A stretch of DNA of 64,000 nucleotides. Origin: Rallus limicola (Eukaryota; Chordata; Aves; Gruiformes; Rallidae). Shown one piece after another: positions 28,764 to 38,236 of this stretch; position 1 is the first letter of the stretch, and every line of letters begins with the position of its first letter. The position numbers and the translations under genes were made by a program. Location of the stretch: contig JAKCOZ010000041.1 of assembly GCA_022605955.1 (NCBI GenBank), positions 4,285,001 through 4,349,000 of the forward strand. The letters run 5' to 3'. The notes under the pieces are model-generated. The model ran no database searches, was not told where the DNA came from, and saw only the letters and a list, made by a program, of their open reading frames with translations.

Positions 28764-28828
28764 CTGTCACTGTAGGCAGCTGCAGTGGCAGTGGCAGGCT
28801 GGGCATACCGGTAGGCAGCATAACCACC
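28764..28828 (-). CDS. RBFOX1: RBFOX1 65-nt coding exon (GGYAAYRYAQ segment)
   Basis: Minus-strand exon with acceptor TTTCAG (AG at 28830-28829) and donor CAG/GTAAGA (GT at 28763-28762). It has 21 full codons plus AG and encodes GGYAAYRYAQPATATAAAYSD, with the final AG finished by the next exon (Ser or Arg). GGYAAYRYAQP is a hallmark of RBFOX C-terminal regions. The QPATATAAA stretch differs slightly from the QPTPATAAA I recall for human RBFOX1. It accepts B40 or M43 in frame. The next coding exon (YGRVYAADPYHH... in mammals) was not found in the 28.7 kb downstream. The polypyrimidine tract before this acceptor is weak: roughly the last 20 nt are GT-rich rather than CT-rich. Confidence 0.95.
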
Positions 28829-29329
28829 CTGAAACACAAACTCACGCTCTAATTCGATTGCTACAGCATCATAAACAGCATTTTGCAAAATTTAGCAACA
28901 GCTGAAAGGGTACTGTCATGCTGTACATTCAGGTAAGCAGATAAAGATGTAGGGAATATGTCAGTGCGTCGTTAAGCATAATTTATCTCAGCAAACTTGT
29001 ACTTGTTAAAGTTTGTCCCAGAGATCAGGAGAAAGCAATGAACTGTGTTCAGCAATGTACGGATTTTTACAATACTGTATTCTTCCCCAAGTTTCCAGTA
29101 GTAGCAGTGGTTCTAATGACTGAGGTGTACACGTATTAATAAAGTGATGCTGAATTTAAAGAGAAAACCTCAGCTAATAAGCAATTCTTTTTTGTACAAA
29201 ATATGATTTCTCAGGTCTGCTTGATTAAATCTATGAATTTGTGCACTCAATTAACACAACGCTACAAAGGTTTTGAATTTATACATAAAATTATAAGAAA
29301 GAAGCAAAATTCTCTTCTTCCATGAATTA

Positions 29330-29665
29330 ACATTCAGTTGTATGTAACAGTAATTGCAGCTGTTCAATTAAGCAAACAGGACAAACAAACACCCATTGGA
29401 AAGGAATTGTGTGCAGCGATGCATTGATTATCAAACTGTGAAAACAGCAGAGCTTCCTGTTCAATGGACCACAGTGTTATATCAACCATTTCAAAATGAT
29501 CTCAGCATGCCAATTAACAAACAGAGGCCAGTCTCCACAGATAACACAAACATGATTTACGTCCCAATTAGAATTCACCACGCCATAATCCTTGTATTTC
29601 CTTCCCCACCTTCACCCCCTTAACAAAGAGTTAATCAGCTTTATTAAAATTCACTCTTTTGCTAA
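29330..29665. promoter_or_regulatory. Candidate conserved non-coding block upstream of the 65-nt exon
   Basis: Repeat-free sequence with GATGCATTGATTATC, CAATTAACAAACAGAGG, TACGTCCCAATTAGAATTC and AACAAAGAGTTAATCAGC. The 75-codon open frame is probably incidental. It lies 0.5-0.84 kb upstream of the exon in transcript sense. Confidence 0.3.
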
Positions 29666-31422
29666 AATGTTGGATTTAATGGATTTCCCTCCCCCCTCCC
29701 CCCTTTTTTTTTGAAAGCTGCATTCACACAAGACATTATGCTGATGCACAAAACCCAGGCTATGATGTGTCAACCTTTACTGAACAGGACACTTCTACAG
29801 CAGGAACTTTTAGGGTTTCTCTATTTTGATTTTAGAAAAAAAAAAATAGTTCTTTTTAGAAAAGCCAATTTCCACTTCTTTCACAAGCTGCTTCCCCTTC
29901 CTCTACTTCATGTGGTGGAATCTCATTGATCCCTAACAGGCATAAATCTCTTCTGGTTTGAAGATTTGCAGCAGGTTGGTTTTGGGAATCAATTGCTCAG
30001 CTGATAATGCCGCATCTCCCTAAGATTAAACGTATGTTTTACATATCCTGACAGCTCTCAGGAACTCCAGGCTTGGAATTGTTGACTGACTGGGGGGAAT
30101 AGTCCTTCTGACTTTTTTCAAGTGCTCACATACAGAATAGTACCACCACTACCCCAACTCCCAGCAGCTCCCTGGCAGCAGGAATTGTGTCACACCACCA
30201 CCAAACGGGGCAGGTGCTGTCATACATTTCTAAACCCCCATATTAAAATGTGTGAGTCACTGCATTTCAACCCAACTATGCACATAATGCCTCCCACCAT
30301 GGCAGAGAAACAAGCATGGGCCACCACAAAGAGGTATAAATGCTTCAATGTGTTTAATCATTTCTGCCATTTATTTAGCTGTCACTGAAAGCTGATCAGT
30401 ACCCTTTCTTGCTCCCAAATTATGAGAGTTGCATTCCTTTTGATTTGTGTTCATCGAGGAATTGAACAATGTAGCTCAACTCTGAATTTTATTAAGATGC
30501 TTTGGATTCAGCAATCACAATGAAATTTGTGAGAGTCCTGGAAACACTAAGTCTAAAGCAATAAAATCTTGATTCCTGATTCTTGCACAGATCTGAAATA
30601 TGGGGATGCATTTTGTTAGCATGAAAATCACAACTACCTACCAGCCCGTGTCAGGATTTTGTATTTTTTACATAAACCATCATATAATTACACATAATAT
30701 CATTTTAAAGCAAATTATTTTTATGTGGTTTGTGTTCTACAGCTTTTGTGTGGTACTAAGTTTTCTTACTGTTTTATTTCAGTTACTCCAAGCAACTTAC
30801 TGCAACAACAAAATAACCTGAATGTCCACTTCCTATTGGAAATCTGATTCAAACCCCTGAACTCTAAACTTCTGCAACAAGTTCTACTTTACAATTTTTC
30901 TCTAATTTTCAACTGGACTGATAACTTCGATGAATACACTAGTACTATTCACTACATATGCATCTCTTGGGTAATATAGTAAATATATATCTTTGTGCCT
31001 TAGACTATACTGTAAAATAAAATATTTCGGACAAAATTATGTAATAACTGTAATAACAATTTTAAGTTCCTATGTTTTAGAAATGTTTTAAGAACGCTTC
31101 CCCCACACTAAGTACATTCAAACAAAAAGATTGTTATGCTTTATTATTTTGAAATTTCAGCTGAAATAATAAATTCAGCTAAAATTATTTTTAACATGTC
31201 TGTGCCCCCATATTTGCTACTTCCAGGAGAACAACAGCACAATGTTACAGCAGCTTAGACAATGCTACAGTAGAGAGTTGATATACTTGACATATAGAGA
31301 ACTGTATCTCACTGGCATAAAACACTGTATGGGACACTCATATATCGTGGGATATAAAGAATACCTGTGACTTTATGATGGACTGAAAAATAAAATGCAA
31401 CTGGCAGCCCATTCTTATCACT

Positions 31423-31428
31423 CATGCA
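31423..31428 (-). promoter_or_regulatory. RBFOX-binding UGCAUG, 98 nt downstream of M43
   Basis: CATGCA on plus, TGCATG in the transcript, 98 nt past the 3' end of M43, within the distance at which RBFOX proteins act as downstream splicing enhancers. Confidence 0.55.
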
Positions 31429-31461
31429 CACAGAATCTATTTCTCACATAATTATTTGAGT

Positions 31462-31468
31462 ATTAGTA
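31462..31468 (-). promoter_or_regulatory. UACUAAU (QKI-type) motif about 58 nt downstream of M43
   Basis: The transcript reads CATACTAATACTC at roughly +58 to +64 from the exon end. UACUAAY is the high-affinity QKI/STAR motif, and QKI bound downstream tends to favour inclusion in muscle. There is no nearby acceptor that would need this as a branch point, which favours a regulatory reading. Confidence 0.45.
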
Positions 31469-31525
31469 TGAGTTTACAAGAGTCTACATTCAGCAGAATG
31501 AGTTTTTTTCATCAGTACATCATAC

Positions 31526-31568
31526 CTGTGGCAACTTATTGCCACACACAGGCTCTTGTATTGCTGTT
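31526..31568 (-). CDS. RBFOX1: RBFOX1 alternative exon M43 (muscle-type, 43 nt)
   Basis: Forty-three-nucleotide exon on the minus strand, with acceptor TTTGTAG (AG at 31570-31569) and donor CACAG/GTATGA (GT at 31525-31524). The first base A completes Gly (GGA), then 14 codons read TAIQEPVCGNKLPQ, and the frame passes cleanly into the 65-nt exon. The length, phase and QEPV.GNKL.Q core match the muscle exon M43 of mammalian Fox-1/Fox-2 as I remember it. The first three residues, the Cys and the Pro differ from the VVY...Y...L form I recall, so the isoform peptide may be lineage-specific or paralogue-specific. The acceptor is preceded by a UUCU/CUUU-rich tract and the donor is followed by TACTAAT and TGCATG motifs. 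Muscle use is inferred by homology. Confidence 0.85.
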
Positions 31569-31570
31569 CT

Positions 31571-31643
31571 ACAAAGAAACAGAAATGTAATGATTTGAAT
31601 GAGTGAGGGAAGAAGGATGGAAAGAAAGAACTGAGGAAGGAAT
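31571..31643 (-). promoter_or_regulatory. Pyrimidine-rich tract with UUCU/CUUU motifs upstream of M43
   Basis: In transcript sense the 70 nt before M43 contain TTCTTTCTTTCC, CCTTCTTCCC and TTTCTGTTTCTTTG. Clustered UUCU/UCUU next to a 3' splice site is the usual PTBP1 repressor layout, and also supplies the polypyrimidine tract. The protein involved is inferred. Confidence 0.45.
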
Positions 31644-34600
31644 TTACAGAAATTCCCCAAAGCCACTCAGTATAATTTTCCTTTTCAATACTTGAATACA
31701 TGTCTGTGGCTTAGGCAAACTGAAACAGAGCAGTGGGATTTGTGGAATGCCAGTAGCCAATCATTAGAGAGAAATCTTAATCAAATTTAGAAAGAAATTG
31801 CAGAATATTTTGATAAGATATGATAAAATGGAAATGAATGGAAATAAAATGCACCTGTGTTGTTAAAGAAAGTGTGCATATCTGTAGTAAGAACAATTTC
31901 CACAAAGATGAGTTATACACATCTACAGACTACAAACCCAGTTATACACGTACACCTTTTTTTATTTGTGTACTTACTCTCCTAGATACTGACAGTGTTT
32001 TTTATGGGTACACGTAAAGTGATTCTAAATAATGGGATTTTAAAAGTAGATTTTCGTATTACTAACATATTAAACATTTTATGTGAACGTTAAGAACTGG
32101 TTCTGCTAAATTTTTACTTTCTATACCTCCTTTCATTCAAGGATCTCAAAGTATTTTGTGAAAACAAATTGATCAAAGTTCAAAATCTTCTCTGCTATTG
32201 AATTATACCTACCTTATAAGCTAAAAATAGAGGATTGGGAAAAAAAATGACACCATTTATACCCAGTCCTGCAGACTATAGAAAGTGGAAGTGGTCACTT
32301 CTTACTCCACTGATACAATACTAAGGTTTAAACAGTACTTGTTCTGCTCACAGCATAAAACTTTGGGAGAATTAAATATAAAATATCCATCACTTCTTTG
32401 TGCTAGCTAAACTTTCAAATAGGTTAATGTTAAGGTTCATGTTAGCTCTATATTGTGCTCTCAGAAGTATCTGTTACCTCAGAGCTCTGGGTAATAGATC
32501 CAAAACTGACACCACTTGTATTGATTCCAAACAAATAAGATCACCAGGAGTGATCTAGCATGTATTTATATCACAGATCAGAGAGATGAAAAGACATTTT
32601 GTTGCTAGATGTCAAAACTTTTAAAGAGGTACCATGGAGCATTCCAGCACTAGGGGGAAAAACCCTCTGCTCCTTGGGGACTCTTTTGCCCTTGGAAAAG
32701 TCACTTAACTTCTCATTCTGCTCCTGTGGAGTCACAGGTGATGGCATGTCCTTCCATTCACAAACTACCAAAATCTTTGGGTTTTAAAAGAATGACTTCA
32801 TATCCTTGCTTTTTCACATGAAAACGGTGCCTTTCAGGATATCATATCTGATTGCATCTGTGAAGCTCTACCTTAGATAATCATATAAATAAATTTGTGC
32901 TCCACCCTCAATAGCATCCTACCTTTGAGCTAAAGGACACAGCAGTAGCTATTGGTAATATCGTCCATACACAAAGCAGGTCTTATTGTTGTTCAGCAGC
33001 TCAGAGAGAAATTGTAAACCTATCTACATTGCCATGAACCAGCTGCAGTATCACAAAGCCCAGAGTCCTGAGAACTGGTTATAAAATCTTGCTGTGCACA
33101 GTAAGACCGACTAGCATCCATGGCTAATCTGTATTGCCAAGGAAATTCTAAACTTGGTGATGCCAGAGTTTGGAAGCTTCTCATGTTTCTTAGCCTTCCC
33201 ACATTTTAGGTGTCAATTAAAGACTGATGTGCTTTTAAAACATTCTTTATTACAATATTTTAAAAAAATTTAACACCCACCCCCCAAGAAAACCCAAACC
33301 ACCATATTTATGGTAAAGCAGAGCAATACTGTAGACCTATTTTTCTAACTGCATATTTCTGTGTCTTACTATTTTTGCTTCATTTTGTGGAGTGTATTTT
33401 CTTATTTTCACAGGTGTCAATCTTCATCTAGGAACTTCTATATTTGCTGGCAGGCAACCTTAATTCTCTTTTAATGACTTTTTCTCTTAGTGAATCAATA
33501 CTTAATTTTAAAAGGTCTTCCTTACTTCCTAATCATCCTTTATTTTTCCAACTCAAAGCCACATTTAAAAAGGAATTCAATAGCTCAGCTATTTCAGAAG
33601 CATTATTACATTTCATATAGCACTATATGAAATACAGAATATATTACATCTAGAATCATGGCTGTTGGTTTTTCATTTTAGAATTCACTTTCCACCTTTT
33701 TTTATATTCCTATGCTCCTCTTCTACTCCTTTGGTTAGTGTTAAGCAAGTCTGGCTGCTTGCTTGGTTTACTCTTCAGTTTCTATCCAACCATTATATTT
33801 CTGTGTCTTCCCCCCTTCCTTTCCATAAAATCTAGTCCTCCAAGGCTACACTGATAATGAGTTATGAAAAGATTGGCACAGTCCATATTTCTGCTGGTAC
33901 TCAATAGTAATCATATCAGAATGAAAACCACTCCAATGCCCTTGTTAATGTATATTTTTTATCTGGGATTCAGTAGTGTGTTCCTTTCTGTGGTATTTAA
34001 GGTCCCCTGTCTCCAAACTACTGTTAAACCCTATATTGTTTAAATCGTTCTCCTTTTTTTCCCCAAAGGATTTCTTGTTTCACAAAGCTCTGCACTTAAA
34101 ATGAAAAGCTGAGTAGAACTATGTCATAATCAATTGGGGTTTAATAAATAACTTGGTCCACTGCAAACTAATACAATAAGAACTAATACACTGTGAATTG
34201 TAAGGTTTCTTTTGATTTATGCCAGTTCTCTATCTCCCTTTCCCATCTCTGCAAAAATTTCCATATGCAAGAAAGAATAAATGTAGAAAAAATAGTTTTA
34301 AAATAAGAAGATTGGTACATTCCCCCCCAAAAAGTTATCTGGAAGAGTGTTTTAATTCTGTTAACTGCTGTAGAGGTAAACATTCTGCTGAATTAAGAGA
34401 ACTAAGAAATGCAGTCAGAAATACTGCAGCTGAATAACAACAAATGCACCAGTACAGTTATCCCATTTTCTAATGCATGTTATTATTTCAGACATCAAAA
34501 CTGAAGCTATACTAGAAATTACTAATTTCTTTGTTATTTTCCTTATTCAGATCACTTTTCATTTGGAAACAAAATATTCAACTCTATGAGTGAGGCCACC

Positions 34601-35481
34601 TAAAAATAATACTGTCAATCACTAGAAGAAATATTCCAGGCTTTTGGCAGCAGTGGGATCCCAAACTTTAACATTTAGGTCCCATCTCTACTATCACATT
34701 AAGCAATCCTGAGAAAGGCATCTTGTTGCCTTTCAGAGTTTTGGGTTGGTAAACTGAGGAAAATGGATGTCACATTCTTTAGACAGTTTGAAGAAACAGG
34801 AAAATTGGAACCCACACTTGAAGACATTCCACAGCGTACCACATATCCTACATAGCTCAAAAATTCAGCAGCAAGGTGTTCAGGTGACATCAAAGCACCA
34901 CACTACACCTGAATACGCCTTTGGCAAATGGGTTCAACATGTCTTCTTCTTTACATAACACTTACTAGAAAAAAAAAATTCCCTAGGAAATAGTTTTAAA
35001 AGATGGCTCACAATGAACACAAGGACTGTTTTCTAGGACTACTGATTTAATTTTTAATATTCATACTGATTTAATCTCATCCATCTCCTTGTATCTCAAC
35101 AGAGACAGAACAACAGAAGTATAAGTAGGTTAGATAAAGAAGTCTGGTAAAATAAAGATGATTCCTGTAACTTAGGACCAGATTGCTTTATCAAAATAAT
35201 AACAAATGTGAAAGAATGCTGCAGTACCAGTAACATAATTTACATCTGTGCATTTTTAAAAGAAGCCCATGAACACAGGGTGTAAGAATTAATTGCTTTA
35301 GAAGAGTGAAATTCAGGCTCAACTACCTGAAAGCTCTTGCTACACAGACATAAGTAAACTTTTTGTATATATCCAAGGTAAAAACTTTAGTGTTGGTTTG
35401 AATCTTAAAAAAATATTATTTAAAAGGAAATTGGTGCCCAATGAGGTAAAGTAGGTAATGATGGATCCAGGGTGATAACAG

Positions 35482-35534
35482 ATATATACTATATATACAT
35501 GTATACATATATATATAAATATATATATACACAC
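35482..35534. repeat. (AT)n-rich, partly palindromic tract
   Basis: ATATATACTATATATACATG, then TATACATATATATATAAATA and TATATATAC. Self-complementary AT repeat inside the B40-M43 intron. Confidence 0.9.
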
Positions 35535-36102
35535 TAACAAATATAACCACTTTTTACACCATAAGAAGTCTCTATCCAGTTCATTTAAACCAAAACAAAT
35601 GGATTTTAAAAGAGCAGATGGAAGTAATCTCTGATTACAGAAAATACATATCTGTATCTTAAACTTACTATGTACTCTGCTACCACCATGGCACTTACAT
35701 ATACCAAATATTGCCTGGATTTGTGAAATCTGTATCTCTCCATAAAGTGTTTTCATACTTTAGGTATTAACAGGACTCAGCATGCCTGACATTTTGGGGT
35801 TTTGCAGAAGAATATTTCTGCTTTGGTTTTATTTTTTTCTTTGAAGTTCAGTTTTGAAGGGAAACACCCCTCCACACACGCACACACATTTTTCACATTT
35901 TTGCATTCATTCAGCATTTGACTGAAGAGTTAATTCAGCTCCACTGAACAATGATAGATGTAATGAACAGAAAGGTCTTCCAATGTGAGAGATATTCTTC
36001 TCAATTCTTTCTGACAGGCAAGGGATGGCAAATAGACAAAACAGAGTCAAGCTAGGCAGCAAACTTGTAAAAAGAATGACTCTGGTAATGTACAAGGACA
36101 GC

Positions 36103-36108
36103 ATGCAC
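36103..36108 (-). promoter_or_regulatory. RBFOX-binding UGCAUG, 17 nt downstream of B40
   Basis: CATGCA on the plus strand gives TGCATG in the transcript, 17 nt past the end of B40. Downstream UGCAUG near an exon normally promotes its inclusion by RBFOX proteins, so the gene product could enhance this exon of its own mRNA. Binding is inferred. Confidence 0.7.
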
Positions 36109-36124
36109 ATCAATGAATACTTAC

Positions 36125-36164
36125 ATAAATGTCTGCACCATAAAATCCATCCTGGTATACAACA
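36125..36164 (-). CDS. RBFOX1: RBFOX1 alternative exon B40 (brain-type, 40 nt)
   Basis: Forty-nucleotide exon on the minus strand between a TTGCAG acceptor (AG at 36166-36165) and a strong donor GTAAGT (GT at 36124-36123). Its first base T completes the GG of the 133-nt exon to Gly, then 13 codons read VVYQDGFYGADIY, the sequence I know from neuronal RBFOX1/2 isoforms. It then joins in frame to the 65-nt exon. In mammals this exon is used in brain and is mutually exclusive with the 43-nt muscle exon 4.6 kb downstream. RBFOX motifs flank it (TGCATG 50 nt upstream and 17 nt downstream), fitting auto- or cross-regulation. The flanking introns are 11.5 kb upstream and 4.6 kb to M43. Tissue use is inferred from the mammalian orthologue, not seen here. 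Confidence 0.95.
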
Positions 36165-36198
36165 CTGCAAGGATGCACACACAAAGAAAAACATCCAT

Positions 36199-36204
36199 AT
36201 TAGT
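36199..36204 (-). promoter_or_regulatory. ACUAAU motif 35 nt upstream of B40 (branch point and/or QKI site)
   Basis: The transcript reads GCACTAATATG at 35-40 nt before the exon. This fits a branch-point consensus and also the QKI/STAR ACUAAY motif. Either role is inferred from position and sequence only. Confidence 0.45.
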
Positions 36205-36213
36205 GCATTTCCA

Positions 36214-36219
36214 CATGCA
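36214..36219 (-). promoter_or_regulatory. RBFOX-binding UGCAUG, 50 nt upstream of B40
   Basis: TGCATG in the transcript, 50 nt before the first base of B40. RBFOX bound upstream of an exon usually represses it. With the downstream site it makes a two-sided arrangement around B40. Confidence 0.65.
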
Positions 36220-36434
36220 AATGCCACCAACCCCTGCACAGCCGAGGTTAGTTTTGTCACAAGAACAGGGGGTAGGGGGAGAGGAAGGCACTCTTCACAT
36301 TGGTTAAGGAGGTTGGTAGGAATCATCAGAAGTGAAACTGTACTGAATACAACATCTTGTAACGTGTGCCAAATGCTTAGTCAGAGAGGCAAAGAGTGGC
36401 AGGATTGGAAAACACTTTTGATAGCATTTTGGAA

Positions 36435-36512
36435 TTTCTTTCTTTTTCTCTTCCTTTTTCTCTTTCTCTCTCTCTCTCTTTCTTTTCTTTCTTTTCTCTC
36501 TCTCTCTCTCTC
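36435..36512. repeat. CT-rich tract (purine-rich GA in the transcript)
   Basis: Nearly uninterrupted TTTC/CT repeats over 78 bp, 271 bp upstream of B40 in transcript terms. The RNA is therefore AAAG/GA-rich. Confidence 0.9.
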
Positions 36513-37869
36513 ACCACATATTGGCAGCATTTTTTCTATAAAGCTTTTCAGTGGGCCAGTCCTACAGTCAGTTTTAATACATTATCAAAATTATGTCTCT
36601 TGAACTACTACTTTCTTGTCCCTCAATTATGTCAACCTTTTGAAATAAAGCAGTAGTTGTCATTACTTAGATGGAAAACAAAACAAAGCATAAGTTTAGA
36701 TGGTGAGAGTACTGTGTGAAGTAATTATACTAGTGCTATAACTCAGGGAACACAGAGTATTCACTGGTACTGCATTCTAACTTGATAGATGTTTCCATAT
36801 CTATCTGTGACAACAGGTCTGTTATGGATGTCATGGCATTATTCTTATAAAAAATGTATTAACCTTCCTCTCAGTCTTATTTTACAGCTTTGGTGAACAT
36901 GCCCCCTTTGGTGAACAAAGCCCAGGGGTTCTGATCTCCTCTGCAGTTTTGGCTGGACACATTACAACTTCTTGTCTGAAAAAATGTAGTACTGTTACAT
37001 TGCTGTTAACAGTTAACCCAGAGACTGTTGCATTTCAGCTAAGAGAAATCATCGGTGTGAATAGTTAAACTTTTAGATTCTAAACCCTTCAGGATAAATG
37101 ACACCATGTGACAAACATGGTTTAAATGATTACACTGAAAAAACTGGAACTACATAGCAGTGGCCTACAAATTGCACATAGTATGTGAGTCCTGCAATTT
37201 TACATTCATTTAGCAGTTCTGCAACTTCAGACAGGTATTTCCAGTACCAGAATCAACCCGAGCTGTTTTTAGAGCTAAATATGAGAGCACACAATAGTTT
37301 TGCAACAATATTTTCAATTTAGGAATATTATTATCTGGGAATAATTGCTATCACCAAGTTGCTACCCTAAGCTGTTTTGCAATTCCAACAAGAATTTTCA
37401 TGTCAGAAATATAACAGATCTACTGAGGTCTATGACCAAACCCCACAGAGCCTAAGTCAGAATCACTTGAAAAAATCATATATATGCATACATGTAGACA
37501 AACCACACTGATGATAAAAGTTTTCTATAGAATAATAATGTGTGAAAACTCGGCTCCACTTAAATCAGAGTGTCTGCCATTTGCTCCACTAAGGTCAGAC
37601 TTTAATATATTTTTTCTTTTTATTATGTCTGCAGAGTGAAATATGCTAAGCCTAGACTATATGAGTAGCTTCCAGAGAGCTCAGTATTTACACTGTAGTG
37701 CACCTTTGCTTTGGTTTTGATACTCTGTTCATTTGAAAACATCCATGACTTTCTTATACCTGTTTGCATGTCAGAGAGAAAACCTTCCCCATGGCTGGGA
37801 GGGAGGAGTACACAATCATGAACAACACAGGATGAGCTCTATGAGCTGATATGCATGATACCAATTTTT

Positions 37870-38236
37870 TTGGAGATGGAGGTCCCACAACCACAACGCC
37901 CAGTTCCTCATATCCCCGTGCCACTTGTGGTGGGAGGAGGTGGAGGAGTTGAGAACAAAGGAGTGACATTGAGCCTGGGAAGAAGGCATGGGGGGCGGGA
38001 GCGACATGACTTGGGTTCTGTCTTTGTTCCCAACCATCCAACTGCATTTTAATAGGCAATAAAGTAAATTAATTTTCACATCAAGACAGTTTTGCCCTTG
38101 ATGGTAATTGGTAAGCAATATCCCTGTCTTTATCTCAACCCAAGAGCTTTTCCATCTTGCTTTCTCCCCCTACACTCTGAGGAAGGGGAACGAGAGCAGC
38201 TGGGTGAGGGCAGCCAGCCAAGGTCAACCCACCACA
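37870..38236 (+). mobile_element. Avian endogenous-retrovirus LTR fragment (solo, decayed)
   Basis: The stretch 38050-38236 has the phrasing of bird ERV LTRs: an AATAAA signal at 38058-38063, CAGTTTTGCCCTTGATGGTA, TCCCTGTCTTTATCTCAACCC, a GAGGAAGGGGAACGAGAGCAGC segment and the end CAGCCAAGGTCAACCCACC-ACA. The GC-rich part 37870-38050 is probably the 5' portion, with less certainty. No internal retroviral genes or second LTR are nearby. Family assignment is from memory. Confidence 0.6.

Larger units (their letters stand above)
28829..31525 (-). other. RBFOX1: RBFOX1 intron M43 to 65-nt exon
   Basis: 2,697-bp intron bounded by GT (31525-31524) and AG (28830-28829). No CR1 or other mobile element was recognised in it, in contrast to the neighbouring introns. 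It holds the motifs just downstream of M43, and a conserved-looking block around 29.3-29.7 kb. The rest (29670-31400) shows nothing I can name. Confidence 0.85.
31569..36124 (-). other. RBFOX1: RBFOX1 intron between the mutually exclusive exons B40 and M43
   Basis: 4,556-bp intron with GT at 36124-36123 and AG at 31570-31569. It is free of recognisable CR1. It contains an AT dinucleotide tract at 35.5 kb and a pyrimidine-rich stretch before M43. The remaining sequence (31690-35470, 35540-36060) holds no gene or repeat that I recognise. An intron of this length is far above any steric limit on splicing B40 to M43, so mutual exclusion must be regulatory or enforced by decay of double-inclusion transcripts. 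Confidence 0.85.

Noticed and set aside
35340..35756. 138-codon minus-strand frame between B40 and M43
   Set aside because: Passes through the AT repeat (Ile/Tyr-rich run). It has no similarity to known proteins.
36025..36603. 192-codon plus-strand open frame
   Set aside because: It runs antisense through exon B40 and then through the CT microsatellite (long Phe/Leu/Ser runs). It has no family resemblance.
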